Shown here piece by piece: positions 16,802 to 25,587 of a DNA stretch of 64,000 bases. Source of the stretch: Brachybacterium saurashtrense (GTDB lineage Bacteria > Actinomycetota > Actinomycetes > Actinomycetales > Dermabacteraceae); assembly GCF_003355475.1 (NCBI RefSeq), contig NZ_CP031356.1:496001-560000 (forward strand), written 5' to 3'. The notes beneath the pieces were generated by a model, which saw only the letters and a program-made list of their open reading frames with translations, did no database searches and was not told the origin of the DNA. The stretch's first letter is position 1. The number at the start of each line of letters is the position of its first letter. The translations under genes were made by a program, and so were the position numbers.

Positions 16802-17350
16802 GTGAGCACATCGTTCGAGCGTGTCTCGCGCTTCAGCGTCGGATACGACATGCGCGAGGTCGACGAGTTCCTCTCCCGCGCCCGCACCGCCTACGAGGGC
16901 CCCGACCCGGCCTTCTCCGGCAGCGACATCACCTCGGCGAGCTTCGGCACCGAGCGCGGCGGCTACGACATGCGCGTGGTCGACGAGGCGCTGGACCGCC
17001 TCTCGGACGCCTTCGCGCTGCAGGCGCGGGATGACGCCGTCGCCGAGCGCGGCGAGGAGGCGTGGATCGCGCAGCTCACCGAGCGGGCGGAGGTGCTCAA
17101 GGAGCGGCTCGAGCGCCCTGCCGGCGATCGCTTCGCCCCCGCCGCCCAGGGCGAGCCCGCCTACGACAAGGCCGACGTGGACGCCCTGTGCGACCAGCTC
17201 GTCGCCTACTTCACCGACGGCCACCCGATGAGCGTGGACGACGTGCGCCGCGCCGCCTTCGGGCGTCGCCGCGGCCCGGACGGCTACCGGGAGGCCGTGG
17301 TCGACGTCTACCTCGATCATGTCGCGGACGTGATGGCCTCCGTCCCGTGA
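16802..17350 (+). CDS. DivIVA-motif repeat protein (three repeats)
   Basis: A 182-residue protein with the DivIVA-type motif at residues 5-27 (FERVSRFSVGYDMREVDEFL) and again at about 40-66 (FGTERGGYDMRVVDEAL). A more diverged third copy lies near the C-terminus (FGRRRGPDGYREAVVDVYL). A charged linker with Glu/Arg-rich helices separates copies two and three. It starts with GTG behind a strong ribosome-binding site. Its stop overlaps the dxr GTG (GTGA), so the two are translationally coupled. I cannot assign a function beyond the DivIVA-like motif. Confidence 0.82.
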   Translation: MSTSFERVSRFSVGYDMREVDEFLSRARTAYEGPDPAFSGSDITSASFGTERGGYDMRVVDEALDRLSDAFALQARDDAVAERGEEAWIAQLTERAEVLKERLERPAGDRFAPAAQGEPAYDKADVDALCDQLVAYFTDGHPMSVDDVRRAAFGRRRGPDGYREAVVDVYLDHVADVMASVP

Positions 17351-18552
17351 CGGGCACGCCCGGGCGTCGCCTCGTGCTGCTGGGCGCGACCGGCTCCATC
17401 GGCACCCAGGCGCTGGACGTCCTCACCCGCTATCCGCACCTGGCGCAGGTCCACGGCCTCGCCGTGGGCGGCTCCCGGCCGGAGCTCGTGGCCCAGCAGG
17501 TGCTCGCCCACCGCCCCGCGCAGCTGGTGGTCTCCGATCCGGCGCGCGCGGACGACGTCGCGGCCGCGGTGCACCGCGCCTGCCGGGAGGAGGGGCGCTC
17601 CGCCCCGCGGCTCGAGACGGGGCCGGAGGCGGTGAGCGCGCTGGCCGGTGCGCTCGGCGAGGGTGATGTGGTGCTCAACGCCATCACCGGGTCCGTCGGC
17701 CTGCTGCCCACGCTGGCCGCCCTCGCCTCGGGAGCGCGCCTGGCGCTGGCGAACAAGGAGTCGCTGGTGGTGGGCGGCCACCTGGTCACCGAGGCCGCCG
17801 CGCCGGGACAGATCCTGCCCGTGGACTCCGAGCACACCGCGATCGCCCAGGCGCTGGCCGGGGTGCGCCACGACCAGATCGACCACCTCGTGGTCACCGC
17901 CTCGGGCGGGCCCTTCCGCGGCCGCACCCGGGAGCAGCTCGCCGGGGTGACGCCGCAGCAGGCGCTCGCCCACCCCACCTGGTCGATGGGTCGGGTGATC
18001 ACCACGAACTCCGCCACCCTGGTCAACAAGGCGCTCGAGGTGATCGAGGCCTGCTTCCAGTTCGATCTGCCGGAGGAGCGGGTGCAGGTGGTGGTCCATC
18101 CCCAGTCGATCGTCCATTCGATGGTCACGCTAGTGGACGGCTCCACGATCGCCCAGGCGAGCCCCCCGGACATGCGCCACGCGATCGGCTGGGCGCTCGC
18201 CCACCCCGAGAAGCTGCCCGGCCTCGCCGCCGCGCTGGACTTCTCCACCGCGCAGTCCTGGACCTTCGAACCGGTGGACGAGGGCACCTTCGACGCGATC
18301 GCCCTGGCCCGGGCCGCCCACCGCGAGGGCGGGGGAGCGATGGCCGTGTACAACGCCGCGAACGAGGAGGCGGTGGACGCCTTCTTCGCGGGCACCGTCT
18401 CCTTCCTCGGGATCACCGGGCTGATCCGTGAGGTGCTCGAGCATCCTCAGCGGCCGCGCGCCGCGCGCGCCGACGGGGTCGAGGGCCTGCTCGCCGTCGA
18501 GGACTGGGCGCGCCGCACCGCCCGCACGCTGCTTACCGCCGCGGAGAGCTGA
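17347..18552 (+). CDS. dxr: 1-deoxy-D-xylulose 5-phosphate reductoisomerase
   Basis: Dxr carries out the first committed step of the MEP isoprenoid pathway, converting DXP to MEP with NADPH. The 401-residue protein has the NADPH-binding LVLLGATGSIGTQALDV and the active-site motifs ANKESLVVGG and PVDSEHTAIAQAL. It also has TASGGPFRGRT, the ATWSMG-like HPTWSMGRVITTNSATLVNK and the C-terminal helical domain. IspG of the same pathway is encoded 2.7 kb downstream. It overlaps the preceding gene by 4 nt and is followed after 3 nt by rseP. Confidence 0.97.
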   Translation: MTGTPGRRLVLLGATGSIGTQALDVLTRYPHLAQVHGLAVGGSRPELVAQQVLAHRPAQLVVSDPARADDVAAAVHRACREEGRSAPRLETGPEAVSALAGALGEGDVVLNAITGSVGLLPTLAALASGARLALANKESLVVGGHLVTEAAAPGQILPVDSEHTAIAQALAGVRHDQIDHLVVTASGGPFRGRTREQLAGVTPQQALAHPTWSMGRVITTNSATLVNKALEVIEACFQFDLPEERVQVVVHPQSIVHSMVTLVDGSTIAQASPPDMRHAIGWALAHPEKLPGLAAALDFSTAQSWTFEPVDEGTFDAIALARAAHREGGGAMAVYNAANEEAVDAFFAGTVSFLGITGLIREVLEHPQRPRAARADGVEGLLAVEDWARRTARTLLTAAES

Positions 18553-18555
18553 GCC

Positions 18556-19899
18556 GTGCTGCTGTTCGCCCTGGGCGTGGTGGTGATCGCGCTGGGCCTG
18601 GCCGTCTCCATCGCGCTGCACGAGGTGGGCCACCTGGTGCCCGCGAAGCTGTTCGGGGTGCGGGTCACCCAGTACATGATCGGGTTCGGCCCCACGATCT
18701 TCTCCCGCACCCGCGGGGAGACGGAGTACGGCCTCAAGGCGATCCCGCTGGGCGGCTACATCCGGATGATCGGCATGTACCCGCCGCACAAGGGGGAGCC
18801 GGAGGGCACGATCCGCGAGGACTCCACCGGTCTGCTGCAGCAGCTCACCGAGCTGTCCGAGGACGCGAAGGCTTACGAGTCCTCCCAGTACGGGCCGGAG
18901 GACGCCCACCGCACCTTCGTGGCGCTGTCCGTCCCCAAGAAGCTCGTGGTGATGCTGGGCGGTCCGCTGATGAACCTGCTGCTCTCGGTGCTGCTGATGG
19001 GGGTGCTGGTCTCCGGGATCGGGCTGCCGGCGGTGACCCCCACGGTGCAGTCGGTCTCCGAGTGCGTGGTGCCGGCGGACGCCCCGGCGGACGTCTCCTG
19101 CGAGGGGCGCGAGGCGGCCCCCGCGCTCGCCGCCGGGATCCGCCCCGGGGACACCCTGCGCGAGATCGACGGGCGCGAGATCCGCACCTGGTCCGATGTC
19201 ACCGCGGCGGTGCGCGCCGCGGGGGACCGCACCGTCGCGGTGGTGGTGGAGCGCGACGGCGAGACCCTCCATCTCGAGGCGACGATGGTGGTGGATGCCC
19301 GTCCGGTGCTCGACGAGGACGGCGCCGCCGTGCGCGACGCACAGGGGGACCTGGTCACCGAGGAGGTGGGCTTCCTCGGCGTGGCCGGCACCCCGGACTT
19401 GGCGCCGCAATCCCCGGCGGCGGTGCCGCAGATGGCGTGGACGGCGTTCACCCGCACCGGAGAGCTGGTGCTCACCCTGCCGGTGCGGCTGTGGGAGGTG
19501 GGCGAGGCGGCCTTCGGCGGCGCGGAGCGGGATCCGAACGGTCCGCTGGGCGTCGTGGGCGTCTCCCGCCTGGCGGGCGAGGTGGCCGCCGCCGAGCAGC
19601 CCGGGTTCGAGCTGCGCGAGAAGGTGGGGACGATGGTCTCCATGCTCGCGTCGCTGAACATGGCCCTGTTCGTGTTCAACCTGCTGCCGCTGCTGCCGCT
19701 GGACGGTGGGCACGTGGCCGGGGCACTGCTGGAGGGGATCCGCCGGTTCCTGGCGCGGCTGCGCGGACGGGAGGACCCGGGCCCCGTGGACATGTCCCGG
19801 ATGCTGCCGCTCACCAACGCGGTGGCGGGCGTGTTCCTGCTCATGACGGTGCTGCTCGTCTACGCGGACATCGTCTCGCCGATCACCCTGTTCCCCTGA
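18556..19899 (+). CDS. rseP: Site-2 intramembrane metalloprotease (RseP/Rip1 family)
   Basis: An intramembrane zinc protease of the RseP/Rip1 family, which releases regulators such as anti-sigma factors from the membrane. The first helix contains HEVGH (His22, Glu23, His26). A periplasmic PDZ domain follows (about residues 170-250, [18 protein letters not shown]). The third zinc ligand is in [13 protein letters not shown] near the C-terminus. The 447-residue length fits. The region of about 40 residues after the first helix and the insertion between PDZ and last helices are typical of Actinobacteria. It begins GTG 3 nt after dxr. Confidence 0.95.
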   Translation: MLLFALGVVVIALGLAVSIALHEVGHLVPAKLFGVRVTQYMIGFGPTIFSRTRGETEYGLKAIPLGGYIRMIGMYPPHKGEPEGTIREDSTGLLQQLTELSEDAKAYESSQYGPEDAHRTFVALSVPKKLVVMLGGPLMNLLLSVLLMGVLVSGIGLPAVTPTVQSVSECVVPADAPADVSCEGREAAPALAAGIRPGDTLREIDGREIRTWSDVTAAVRAAGDRTVAVVVERDGETLHLEATMVVDARPVLDEDGAAVRDAQGDLVTEEVGFLGVAGTPDLAPQSPAAVPQMAWTAFTRTGELVLTLPVRLWEVGEAAFGGAERDPNGPLGVVGVSRLAGEVAAAEQPGFELREKVGTMVSMLASLNMALFVFNLLPLLPLDGGHVAGALLEGIRRFLARLRGREDPGPVDMSRMLPLTNAVAGVFLLMTVLLVYADIVSPITLFP

Positions 19900-19932
19900 C
19901 CGGCGGGGCCCGCGGCCTCTGGCGGCACCCGT

Positions 19933-19957
19933 CGACGCCGGGTCGCGCCCGGCGTCG
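19933..19957 (+). terminator. Hairpin terminator after rseP
   Basis: A 10-bp perfect stem (19933-19942 with 19948-19957) and 5-nt loop, 34 nt after the rseP stop and ahead of the separate ispG promoter. Confidence 0.5.
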
Positions 19958-20083
19958 CCCGGCGGCACCGCACGGCAGGACGCGCGCCCGGCGCCGCCGC
20001 ATGGACTGTGCGACGGGCCACCGCGGAGGTGCAGGAGCAGTGGAGGTGGGCCACGTTCCCTCCCCCCGCCCCCGCCGGGAGTC

Positions 20084-20089
20084 CATAAT
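20084..20089 (+). promoter_or_regulatory. ispG -10 box CATAAT; leaderless start likely
   Basis: CATAAT matches the sigma-70 -10 consensus at five of six positions and ends 6 nt before the GTG at 20096. This is the spacing expected if transcription begins at the start codon. Confidence 0.5.
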
Positions 20090-20095
20090 GAGGGG

Positions 20096-21256
20096 GTGAC
20101 TTCTGTGAGCCTGGGTATCCCGTCCGTCAAGCAGCCGCCGCCGGTGCTCGCCCCCCGGCGGAAGACCCGCAAGGTCAAGCTCGGAGACCTGTACGTGGGC
20201 GGCGACGCGCCGATCACGGTGCAGTCGATGACCACCACCCCCACCCACGACATCAACGCGACCCTGCAGCAGATCGCCGAGCTCACCGCCGCGGGCTGCG
20301 ACATCGTGCGCGTGGCCTGCCCGCGCCAGGAGGATGCGGACGCGCTGGTGGCGATCGCCGCGAAGTCCCCGATCCCGGTGATCGCCGACATCCACTTCCA
20401 GCCCAAGTACGTCTTCGCCGCGATCGAGGCGGGCTGTGCGGGCGTGCGCGTGAACCCCGGCAACATCCGCCGCTTCGACGACCAGGTGAAGGACATCGCA
20501 CAGGCCGCGAAGGACCACGGCACCGCCCTGCGGATCGGCGTGAACGCCGGCAGCATCGACCAGCGCATGATGACCGGCGACCGCGTCACCCCGGAGGCGC
20601 TGGTGGCCTCCGCCAAGTGGGAGGCCTCCCTGTTCGAGGAGCACGGCTTCCACGACTTCGGGATCTCCGTGAAGCACAACGACCCGATCATCATGGTCGA
20701 GGCGTACCGCCAGCTCTCCGAGGAGGGCGACTGGCCGCTGCACCTGGGCGTCACCGAGGCGGGGCCCGCCTTCCAGGGCACCATCAAGTCCTCCGTCGCC
20801 TTCGGCATCCTGCTGGGCGAGGGCATCGGCGACACCATCCGCGTCTCCCTCTCCGCCCCGCCGGTGGAGGAGGTCAAGGTGGGCAACCAGATCCTGCAGT
20901 CGCTGAACCTCAAGCCCCGCAAGCTCGACATCGTCTCCTGCCCCTCCTGCGGCCGGGCCCAGGTGGACGTCTACACCCTCGCGGACAAGGTCACCGAGGG
21001 CCTCAAGCACCTCGAGGTGCCGCTGCGCGTGGCCGTGATGGGCTGCGTCGTCAACGGCCCGGGCGAGGCCCGCGAGGCCGATCTCGGCGTCGCCTCCGGC
21101 AACGGCAAGGGGCAGATCTTCGTCAAGGGCGAGGTCATCAAGACCGTCCCCGAGGCGGACATCGTCGAGACCCTCCTGGCCGAGGCCAACCGGATCGCCG
21201 CGGAGATGGGCGAGGACGTGCCCGCCGGCGGCGCCCCGTCGGTCTCCGTGAGCTGA
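20096..21256 (+). CDS. ispG: 4-hydroxy-3-methylbut-2-enyl diphosphate synthase
   Basis: IspG (GcpE) is the iron-sulfur enzyme of the penultimate MEP-pathway step, reducing MEcPP to HMBPP. The 386-residue protein has [30 protein letters not shown] and GVRVNPGN. The cluster cysteines are in [11 protein letters not shown] and in [15 protein letters not shown]. The start could also be the GTG at 20105; I prefer 20096 because the -10 box points to it. The gene stands between rseP and a GNAT gene, as in many Actinobacteria. Confidence 0.96.
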   Translation: MTSVSLGIPSVKQPPPVLAPRRKTRKVKLGDLYVGGDAPITVQSMTTTPTHDINATLQQIAELTAAGCDIVRVACPRQEDADALVAIAAKSPIPVIADIHFQPKYVFAAIEAGCAGVRVNPGNIRRFDDQVKDIAQAAKDHGTALRIGVNAGSIDQRMMTGDRVTPEALVASAKWEASLFEEHGFHDFGISVKHNDPIIMVEAYRQLSEEGDWPLHLGVTEAGPAFQGTIKSSVAFGILLGEGIGDTIRVSLSAPPVEEVKVGNQILQSLNLKPRKLDIVSCPSCGRAQVDVYTLADKVTEGLKHLEVPLRVAVMGCVVNGPGEAREADLGVASGNGKGQIFVKGEVIKTVPEADIVETLLAEANRIAAEMGEDVPAGGAPSVSVS

Positions 21257-21261
21257 CCTCG

Positions 21262-22158
21262 ATGTTCCGGCGCGGAGGGCGGGTCCGAGCGGTCCGCTCC
21301 ACGGGCTACGACGCCGCCCTCGCCCTCGCCCTCACCGCGCCGGCGGTCAACGCCCTGGCGGGAGCCCGCCTGCGGGAGCTGTCCCGCAGCGCCGCGCTGT
21401 CCCAGGAGTTCTCGATGGTGGGCGAGGAGCAGCGGCCCGAGGGCCTGCTGTGGCACGGCGTGAATCTCTCGCCGCTCTCGGCCACCCCGCAGGCGATCGC
21501 GGAGCTGGGCCGGCAGCAGGCCTCCCGCTCCCGGCGCTGCAGCTCGGTGGTGGGGGATCGGCGCGCGGTCGAGCAGCTGTGGGAGCATCTGGCGCCGCTG
21601 TGGGAGTCCGAGGTGCGCGAGCACCGCTGGAGCCAGCCGCTGCTGCAGGCCGAGGAGCCGCCGGCGGGCACCGGCGTCGGCGCCTCGAGCGCAGCGGGGA
21701 CGCGCACCGTCGGCCCGGGCGCCGGCGGAGCGCGACTGCGCCCCGCCCTCCCGGGGGAGGAGGAGGCGGTGTTCCCGGCGGCAGTGGCGATGTTCCGCGA
21801 GGAGGTGGGCGTGGATCCGCTGGCCGGGGACGGCGGAAGATCCTACCGGGCCAGGGTGGGCGAGCTGATCCGTCGCCGTCGCACCTACGTGGTGATCGAG
21901 CACGGCGAGGTGCTGTTCAAGGCGGATGTGGGGGCGCTGTTCGGTCCGGTCGCCCAGATCCACGGCGTGTGGGTGCGACCCGATCTGCGCGGTCGCGGTC
22001 TGGGGCGTGCGGGGATGACCGAGCTGGTGCGGCAGGTGCGTCGCGATCACGCGCCGCAGGTCTCCCTCTACGTCAACGACTTCAACGAGCCCGCGCGCCG
22101 CGCCTACGCCGCCGCAGGGTTCACACAGGTGGGCGAGCTCGCCACCCTCCTCTTCTGA
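21262..22158 (+). CDS. GNAT acetyltransferase with N-terminal DUF4081
   Basis: A 298-residue protein with an N-terminal DUF4081-like region (about 1-130) and a C-terminal GNAT acetyltransferase domain (from about 150). The acetyl-CoA-binding motif is HGVWVRPDLRGRGLGRAGMTELV, followed by SLYVNDFNEPARRAYAAAGF near the end. Orthologues are found right after ispG in many Actinobacteria, sometimes annotated as acetyltransferases of unknown substrate. It starts 5 nt after the ispG stop, so it is likely co-transcribed. Substrate unknown. Confidence 0.9.
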   Translation: MFRRGGRVRAVRSTGYDAALALALTAPAVNALAGARLRELSRSAALSQEFSMVGEEQRPEGLLWHGVNLSPLSATPQAIAELGRQQASRSRRCSSVVGDRRAVEQLWEHLAPLWESEVREHRWSQPLLQAEEPPAGTGVGASSAAGTRTVGPGAGGARLRPALPGEEEAVFPAAVAMFREEVGVDPLAGDGGRSYRARVGELIRRRRTYVVIEHGEVLFKADVGALFGPVAQIHGVWVRPDLRGRGLGRAGMTELVRQVRRDHAPQVSLYVNDFNEPARRAYAAAGFTQVGELATLLF

Positions 22159-22171
22159 GCCTCTTCTGAGC
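22150..22171. repeat. 11-bp tandem duplication at the GNAT gene stop
   Basis: CTCTTCTGAGC is present twice in a row. The first copy contains the stop codon of the GNAT gene, so the second copy is outside the reading frame's product. It looks like a small slippage duplication. Confidence 0.6.
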
Positions 22172-22192
22172 GGAGCGCCGGCCCGCCCGCGG

Positions 22193-23614
22193 TCAGGCGT
22201 GCGCCAGCTCGTCGAGCGCGAGCAGCACGTTCGCGGCGGTCCAGGCCAGCGGTGCCACCTCGGCGGGCCGGCCGTCGTGCAGCACCTTCTCGGGCAGGGA
22301 CCCGGCCTCGGTGCGGTGCGCCGCCACCCACCGGAGGATCTCGGAGGCGTCGTCGCGATGCCCGCTGCGGGCGAGGGCGAGGCCCAGCAGGCTGGTGGAC
22401 GGCGTCCAGCTCACCCCGTCCTCGCGCCAGGCCGCGCCGGGGGTGATGCCGCCGCCGGGCCGGGCCAGCTCGTGCCGCAGGGCGCGCAGACGCGCCCGCG
22501 GGGCCACGCCGTGGCATCCGGTGGCGTCGAGCAGGGCGAGCGCGGAGTCGGCACCGCCCCCGGCGCGGTACCGCTGGTACCCGGTGGCCCCGAAGGTGCC
22601 CTCCAGCAGCGCGGTGAACGTCTCTGCCGCCCGGTGCGCCGAGTCGGTCCCGGTCAGCAGCGCCCCCGCGCGCAGTCCCGTCAGCGTCGCGGCCATGCTG
22701 CCCAGCGTCACCGAGCGCTCGCGCGTCTCCCAGTAGTCGGGGGAGACCGGCGGCAGCACGGCGCCGCCGCGGGTGGCGGCGTGCAGCGCGCCCGACGATC
22801 TCCCGATCAGCGCCGTGAGCCGCTCGACGATCCGGCCGCGCGTCGTGGGCACCGCGTCGTCGCCCGTCTCCGTCCCGGTGCTCGTCGCACCGGCGTGCTC
22901 GGCCACCTCCGCGCAGGCCCACAGCACCAGCCCGGTCCCGTCGAACTGTCGCGGCCGACGGTCCGGGGCGCGCCCGGTCCACGGGTCGTACCGGGCCTGG
23001 AACCAGCCGTCGTCGGCCTGCACCGACTGCAGGTGCTCGAGCACGGCGAGGGCGCGCGCCGGGTGGCCGACGCGGGCCAGGGCGACGGCGCAGAACGCGG
23101 CGTCGCGGGGCCAGATGTACCGCCAGGACGGGCTCCAGCCGGCCACCGGGGCCGGGAGTCCCTCGCCGAGCACCCAGAGATCCAGCAGAGCGGAGCGGGC
23201 CAGGTCCGGCCACGGATCGGAGCCCCCGCCGGCACGGGCGAGATGGTCCCGCCACGGCGCCGTGGCGTCGAGGAACGCGCGCGCCCGGGCGCGCACCGGG
23301 GCGTCGTCGGGCAGCTCCGCGGCGAGCCGCGTGCCCGGGGTGAGGGCGAGCGGGGCGGCGCGGCCGCCCACCAGCTGTCGCCGTCCCGCGGCGGTGAAGG
23401 CCACGGTCTGCGACCAGAGCGGGATCTCCGCCGGCGAGGCGGGCTCCGGGCGCAGCCGCCGGTGCGCGCCGACCCCGCCCGCCCCGGCCGCGCCGAGCAC
23501 GGCCAGAGCCCCTGCCCCGCGCAGCACGCTGCGCCGCGCGGCGCCGGCGCGGGGCGCGGCGTCCCCTCCCGGGGTGCCGGGGGCCTGGGGGTCCTGCTGC
23601 GCTCGCCGCTGCAT
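22193..23614 (-). CDS. Tat-exported GH15-like (glucoamylase family) protein
   Basis: A 473-residue secreted protein resembling glycoside hydrolase family 15 (glucoamylase/trehalase-like), an inverting six-hairpin alpha-toroid enzyme. A twin-arginine signal is at Arg27-Arg28 (ARRSVLRGAGALAVLGAAG). The catalytic-domain signature SWRYIWPRDAAF lies at about residues 162-173, followed by DDGWFQARYDPWTG and FDGTGLVLWAC. Alternating hydrophobic helices typical of an (alpha/alpha)6 barrel run to the C-terminus. Substrate cannot be told from sequence. A minus-strand TACCCT (23626-23621) places transcription at the ATG. It is an accessory gene among housekeeping genes. Confidence 0.8.
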   Translation of the reverse strand: MQRRAQQDPQAPGTPGGDAAPRAGAARRSVLRGAGALAVLGAAGAGGVGAHRRLRPEPASPAEIPLWSQTVAFTAAGRRQLVGGRAAPLALTPGTRLAAELPDDAPVRARARAFLDATAPWRDHLARAGGGSDPWPDLARSALLDLWVLGEGLPAPVAGWSPSWRYIWPRDAAFCAVALARVGHPARALAVLEHLQSVQADDGWFQARYDPWTGRAPDRRPRQFDGTGLVLWACAEVAEHAGATSTGTETGDDAVPTTRGRIVERLTALIGRSSGALHAATRGGAVLPPVSPDYWETRERSVTLGSMAATLTGLRAGALLTGTDSAHRAAETFTALLEGTFGATGYQRYRAGGGADSALALLDATGCHGVAPRARLRALRHELARPGGGITPGAAWREDGVSWTPSTSLLGLALARSGHRDDASEILRWVAAHRTEAGSLPEKVLHDGRPAEVAPLAWTAANVLLALDELAHA

Positions 23615-23620
23615 CGCCCC

Positions 23621-23626
23621 AGGGTA
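23621..23626 (-). promoter_or_regulatory. -10 box TACCCT for the GH15-like gene; leaderless
   Basis: On the minus strand TACCCT ends 6 nt before the ATG at 23614, again matching the leaderless arrangement. No Shine-Dalgarno sequence is visible. Confidence 0.45.
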
Positions 23627-23704
23627 CCGAGCCCGGTGCGTCGGCCGCGTGGGGGTGGTGGCGTCCGCCGCGTCGACGGGACGGCTCCACGGCGCCGCGA
23701 CCAG

Positions 23705-23710
23705 TACGAT
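23705..23710 (+). promoter_or_regulatory. proS -10 box TACGAT
   Basis: TACGAT fits TANNNT; transcription from about 23717 gives a leader of roughly 53 nt. No clear -35 is visible. Confidence 0.4.
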
Positions 23711-23769
23711 GGGCGCGCGCGTGCCCCGGTGGCCCCGCCCCGAACCGCCCTGTGTGAAAGGCCTGCTCC

Positions 23770-25554
23770 ATGATCCGTCTGTCCTCGTCGTTCGTCCGCA
23801 CCCTGCGGGAGGACCCGGCCGACGCCGAGGTGGCCAGCCACAGGCTGCTGGTGCGCGCGGGCTGCATCCGCCGCAGCGCCGCCGGGGTGTACACCTGGCT
23901 GCCGCTCGGGCTGAAGGTGCTGCGCAAGGTCGAGCAGATCGTGCGCGAGGAGCAGGACGCGATCGGCGGCCAGGAGGTGCTCTTCTCCGCCCTCCAGCCG
24001 CGCGAGCCCTACGAGCGCACCGGCCGCTGGGAGGACTACGGCCCGAACCTGTTCCGCCTGCAGGACCGCCGACAGGACGACTACCTCCTCGCCCCCACCC
24101 ACGAGGAGATGTTCACCCTGGCGGTGAAGGACCTCTTCTCCTCCTACAAGGATCTGCCCACGATGCTGTACCAGATCCAGTCGAAGTACCGCGACGAGGC
24201 GCGGCCCCGCGCCGGCCTGCTGCGCACCCGCGAGTTCATCATGAAGGACGCCTACTCCTTCGACGCCACCGACGCCGGGCTGGACGCCTCCTACGAGAAG
24301 CAGCGCGGCGCCTACCAGCGCACTTTCGACCGGCTGGGCCTGCCCACCGTGATCTGCCGCGCCGATGCGGGCGCGATGGGCGGCTCCCGCTCCGAGGAGT
24401 TCCTCCACCCCACCGAGGTGGGCGAGGACACCTTCGTGGTCTCCGACGGCGGGTACGCCGCGAACGTCGAGGCCGTCGAGACGCTGCCCCCGCCCGCGCT
24501 GGACGAGGCCGCGATCGCGGCGCTGCCGGCGATGCACGTCGAGGACACCCCCGGCGCGAACACCATCGCGGCGCTCACCGACTTCTCCAACCAGGCGTTC
24601 CCGGGCCGTGGCCCCGTCGCGGAGGACGGCTCGTGGACCCGCTACGAGATGCTCAAGCACCTCGTCTATCTGCTCACCCACCCCGACGGCAGCACGGAGC
24701 CGCTGGTGATCGCGGTGCCCGGGGACAGGGAGGTGGACCCCAAGCGCCTGGAGGCCGCGCTCTCCCCGGCCGTCGCCGCGCCCTTCACCGACGCGGACTT
24801 CGCCCGCCATCCGGTGCTCGCCAAGGGCTACATCGGCCCTGCGGGACTGGGCCTCGACTCCGACTCCGGGATCCGCTACCTGGTGGACCCGCGCGTGGTG
24901 CCCGGCAGCTCCTGGGTGGCCGGCGCCGGCGAGGCCGGCAAGCACGTGTACGACCTCGTGTTCGGCCGGGACTTCACCGCCGACGGCACCATCGAGGCGG
25001 CCGAGGTGCGCGACGGCGACCCCGCCCCGGACGGCTCCGGTCCGCTGCGCCTGACCCGCGGCATGGAGATGGGCCACATCTTCCAGCTGGGCCGCAAGTA
25101 CGCGGAGGCGCTGGACCTCACGGTGCTCGACGAGAACGGCAAGGCGGCCGTGGTGACCATGGGCTCCTACGGCATCGGGGTCACCCGCGCGGTGGCCGCG
25201 ATCGCGGAGCTGAACCACGACGAGAAGGGGCTGTGCTGGCCGCGCGCGCTCGCCCCCGCGGACGTGCACATCGTCGCCACCGGCAAGGGCCAGGAGGTGT
25301 TCGACGAGGCCGAGCGGATCGCCGCGGAGCTCGAGGGCCGCGGCATCGAGGTGCTCTACGACGACCGGCCCAAGGTGTCCCCGGGCGTGAAGTTCAAGGA
25401 CTCCGAGCTGCTGGGCGTGCCCACCTCCGTGGTGATCGGTCGAGGTCTCGCCTCCGGGACCGTCGAGCTGCGTGACCGTGTTTCCGGGGAGATCCGGGAG
25501 CTGTCCCCGCAGGAGATCGTCGAGGCCGTGGTCGCCGAGGTGCGCGGCGCCTGA
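23770..25554 (+). CDS. proS: Prolyl-tRNA synthetase
   Basis: Class II prolyl-tRNA synthetase of the bacterial type with the editing (INS) domain inserted between motifs 2 and 3. The 594-residue protein has [16 protein letters not shown] and [21 protein letters not shown] at the start and motif 2 [19 protein letters not shown]. The INS domain occupies about residues 230-400 and motif 3 is [15 protein letters not shown]. The anticodon-binding domain follows to the end. It is transcribed divergently from the GH15-like gene and convergently with the DUF4439 lipoprotein. Confidence 0.98.
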   Translation: MIRLSSSFVRTLREDPADAEVASHRLLVRAGCIRRSAAGVYTWLPLGLKVLRKVEQIVREEQDAIGGQEVLFSALQPREPYERTGRWEDYGPNLFRLQDRRQDDYLLAPTHEEMFTLAVKDLFSSYKDLPTMLYQIQSKYRDEARPRAGLLRTREFIMKDAYSFDATDAGLDASYEKQRGAYQRTFDRLGLPTVICRADAGAMGGSRSEEFLHPTEVGEDTFVVSDGGYAANVEAVETLPPPALDEAAIAALPAMHVEDTPGANTIAALTDFSNQAFPGRGPVAEDGSWTRYEMLKHLVYLLTHPDGSTEPLVIAVPGDREVDPKRLEAALSPAVAAPFTDADFARHPVLAKGYIGPAGLGLDSDSGIRYLVDPRVVPGSSWVAGAGEAGKHVYDLVFGRDFTADGTIEAAEVRDGDPAPDGSGPLRLTRGMEMGHIFQLGRKYAEALDLTVLDENGKAAVVTMGSYGIGVTRAVAAIAELNHDEKGLCWPRALAPADVHIVATGKGQEVFDEAERIAAELEGRGIEVLYDDRPKVSPGVKFKDSELLGVPTSVVIGRGLASGTVELRDRVSGEIRELSPQEIVEAVVAEVRGA

Positions 25555-25560
25555 TCCCCG

Positions 25561-25585
25561 GGGAGGGGCCGGCAGGGCCCGTCCC
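25561..25585. terminator. Probable bidirectional terminator between proS and the DUF4439 gene
   Basis: Arms 25561-25570 and 25576-25585 pair at nine of ten positions around a 5-nt loop. It sits in the 33-nt gap between two convergent genes, so it could serve both. Confidence 0.5.
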
Positions 25586-25587
25586 GG

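Noticed and set aside
18130..20931. A 933-codon minus-strand frame opposite dxr, rseP and ispG
   Set aside because: It spans several unrelated real genes and their gaps, with no ribosome-binding site or recognisable domain.
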